From Liolophura sinensis (Eukaryota; Mollusca; Polyplacophora; Chitonida; Chitonidae), in contig NC_088300.1 of the NCBI RefSeq assembly GCF_032854445.1, positions 51,930,984-51,994,983 on the forward strand: a stretch of 64,000 nucleotides of DNA, written 5' to 3'. Made by a program: the position numbers and the translations under genes. The notes beneath the pieces were generated by a model, which worked only from the letters and a program-made list of their open reading frames with translations, made no database searches and was not told the origin of the DNA. This document shows positions 63,917 to 64,000 of this stretch, in pieces (positions within the stretch are counted from its first letter, which is position 1; the number at the start of each line of letters is the position of its first letter).

Positions 63917-64000
63917 CTGATGACCATTTGTCTTCCAGCAATATGGTGTGCATATCTGCACGTCACATGTGGAAAAGCTGATCAGTAGCTACCCAAAGAA

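Overview
This is animal nuclear DNA. Genes are split by GT-AG introns, the sequence is AT-rich, and the intergenic and intronic DNA is full of tRNA-derived SINEs, short inverted-repeat transposons, minisatellites and decayed LTR retrotransposons. The gene content (a CYP4-type P450 cluster, a CFAP97D1-like flagellar gene, a hephaestin/ceruloplasmin-like multicopper oxidase) and the SINE style suggest a lophotrochozoan invertebrate, most likely a mollusc. I cannot name the species.

Layout. (1) 1-5.2 kb, minus strand: exons 1-7 of an intact-looking cytochrome P450 of the CYP4 family (copy A); its 3' exons lie beyond the left edge. (2) 5.2-19.3 kb: no intact gene. It holds a GC-rich inverted-repeat transposon, a decayed BEL/Pao retrotransposon (minus), a 156-bp tandem duplication, several minisatellites, an orphan fragment of a P450 5' end and a decayed Ty3/gypsy element broken by a SINE. 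(3) 19.3-25.5 kb, minus strand: P450 copy B, a pseudogene with exons 1 and 6-12, three in-frame stops, a lost start codon and a lost splice acceptor. (4) 25.5-29.1 kb: no recognisable gene. (5) 29.1-39.75 kb, plus strand: P450 copy C, a complete 12-exon gene of 509 codons. Its intron 2 is a ~2.5-kb, 32-bp minisatellite whose first unit is the exon 2/intron 2 junction, so the array is a long series of 5' splice-site-like sequences. (6) 40.1-40.5 kb: a large palindromic fold-back element. (7) 40.75-48.8 kb, minus strand: a complete six-exon CFAP97D1-like gene of 193 codons with two minisatellite arrays in an intron. (8) 48.8-52.3 kb: no confident gene. (9) 52.35-63.6 kb, plus strand: exons 1-11 (about 763 residues) of a secreted hephaestin/ceruloplasmin-like ferroxidase that runs off the right edge.

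The three P450 copies share exon boundaries, and the exons that survive in B match C in length except for exon 1 and exon 12, so they are local duplicates. A and B point one way and C the other, with B and C head to head. The three gene families have no evident joint pathway: membrane oxidation of fatty-acid-like or foreign compounds (CYP4), sperm axoneme (CFAP97D1) and copper-dependent iron oxidation (hephaestin). The least expected feature is the minisatellite grown from a splice junction, followed by the higher-order structure shared by several independent minisatellites.
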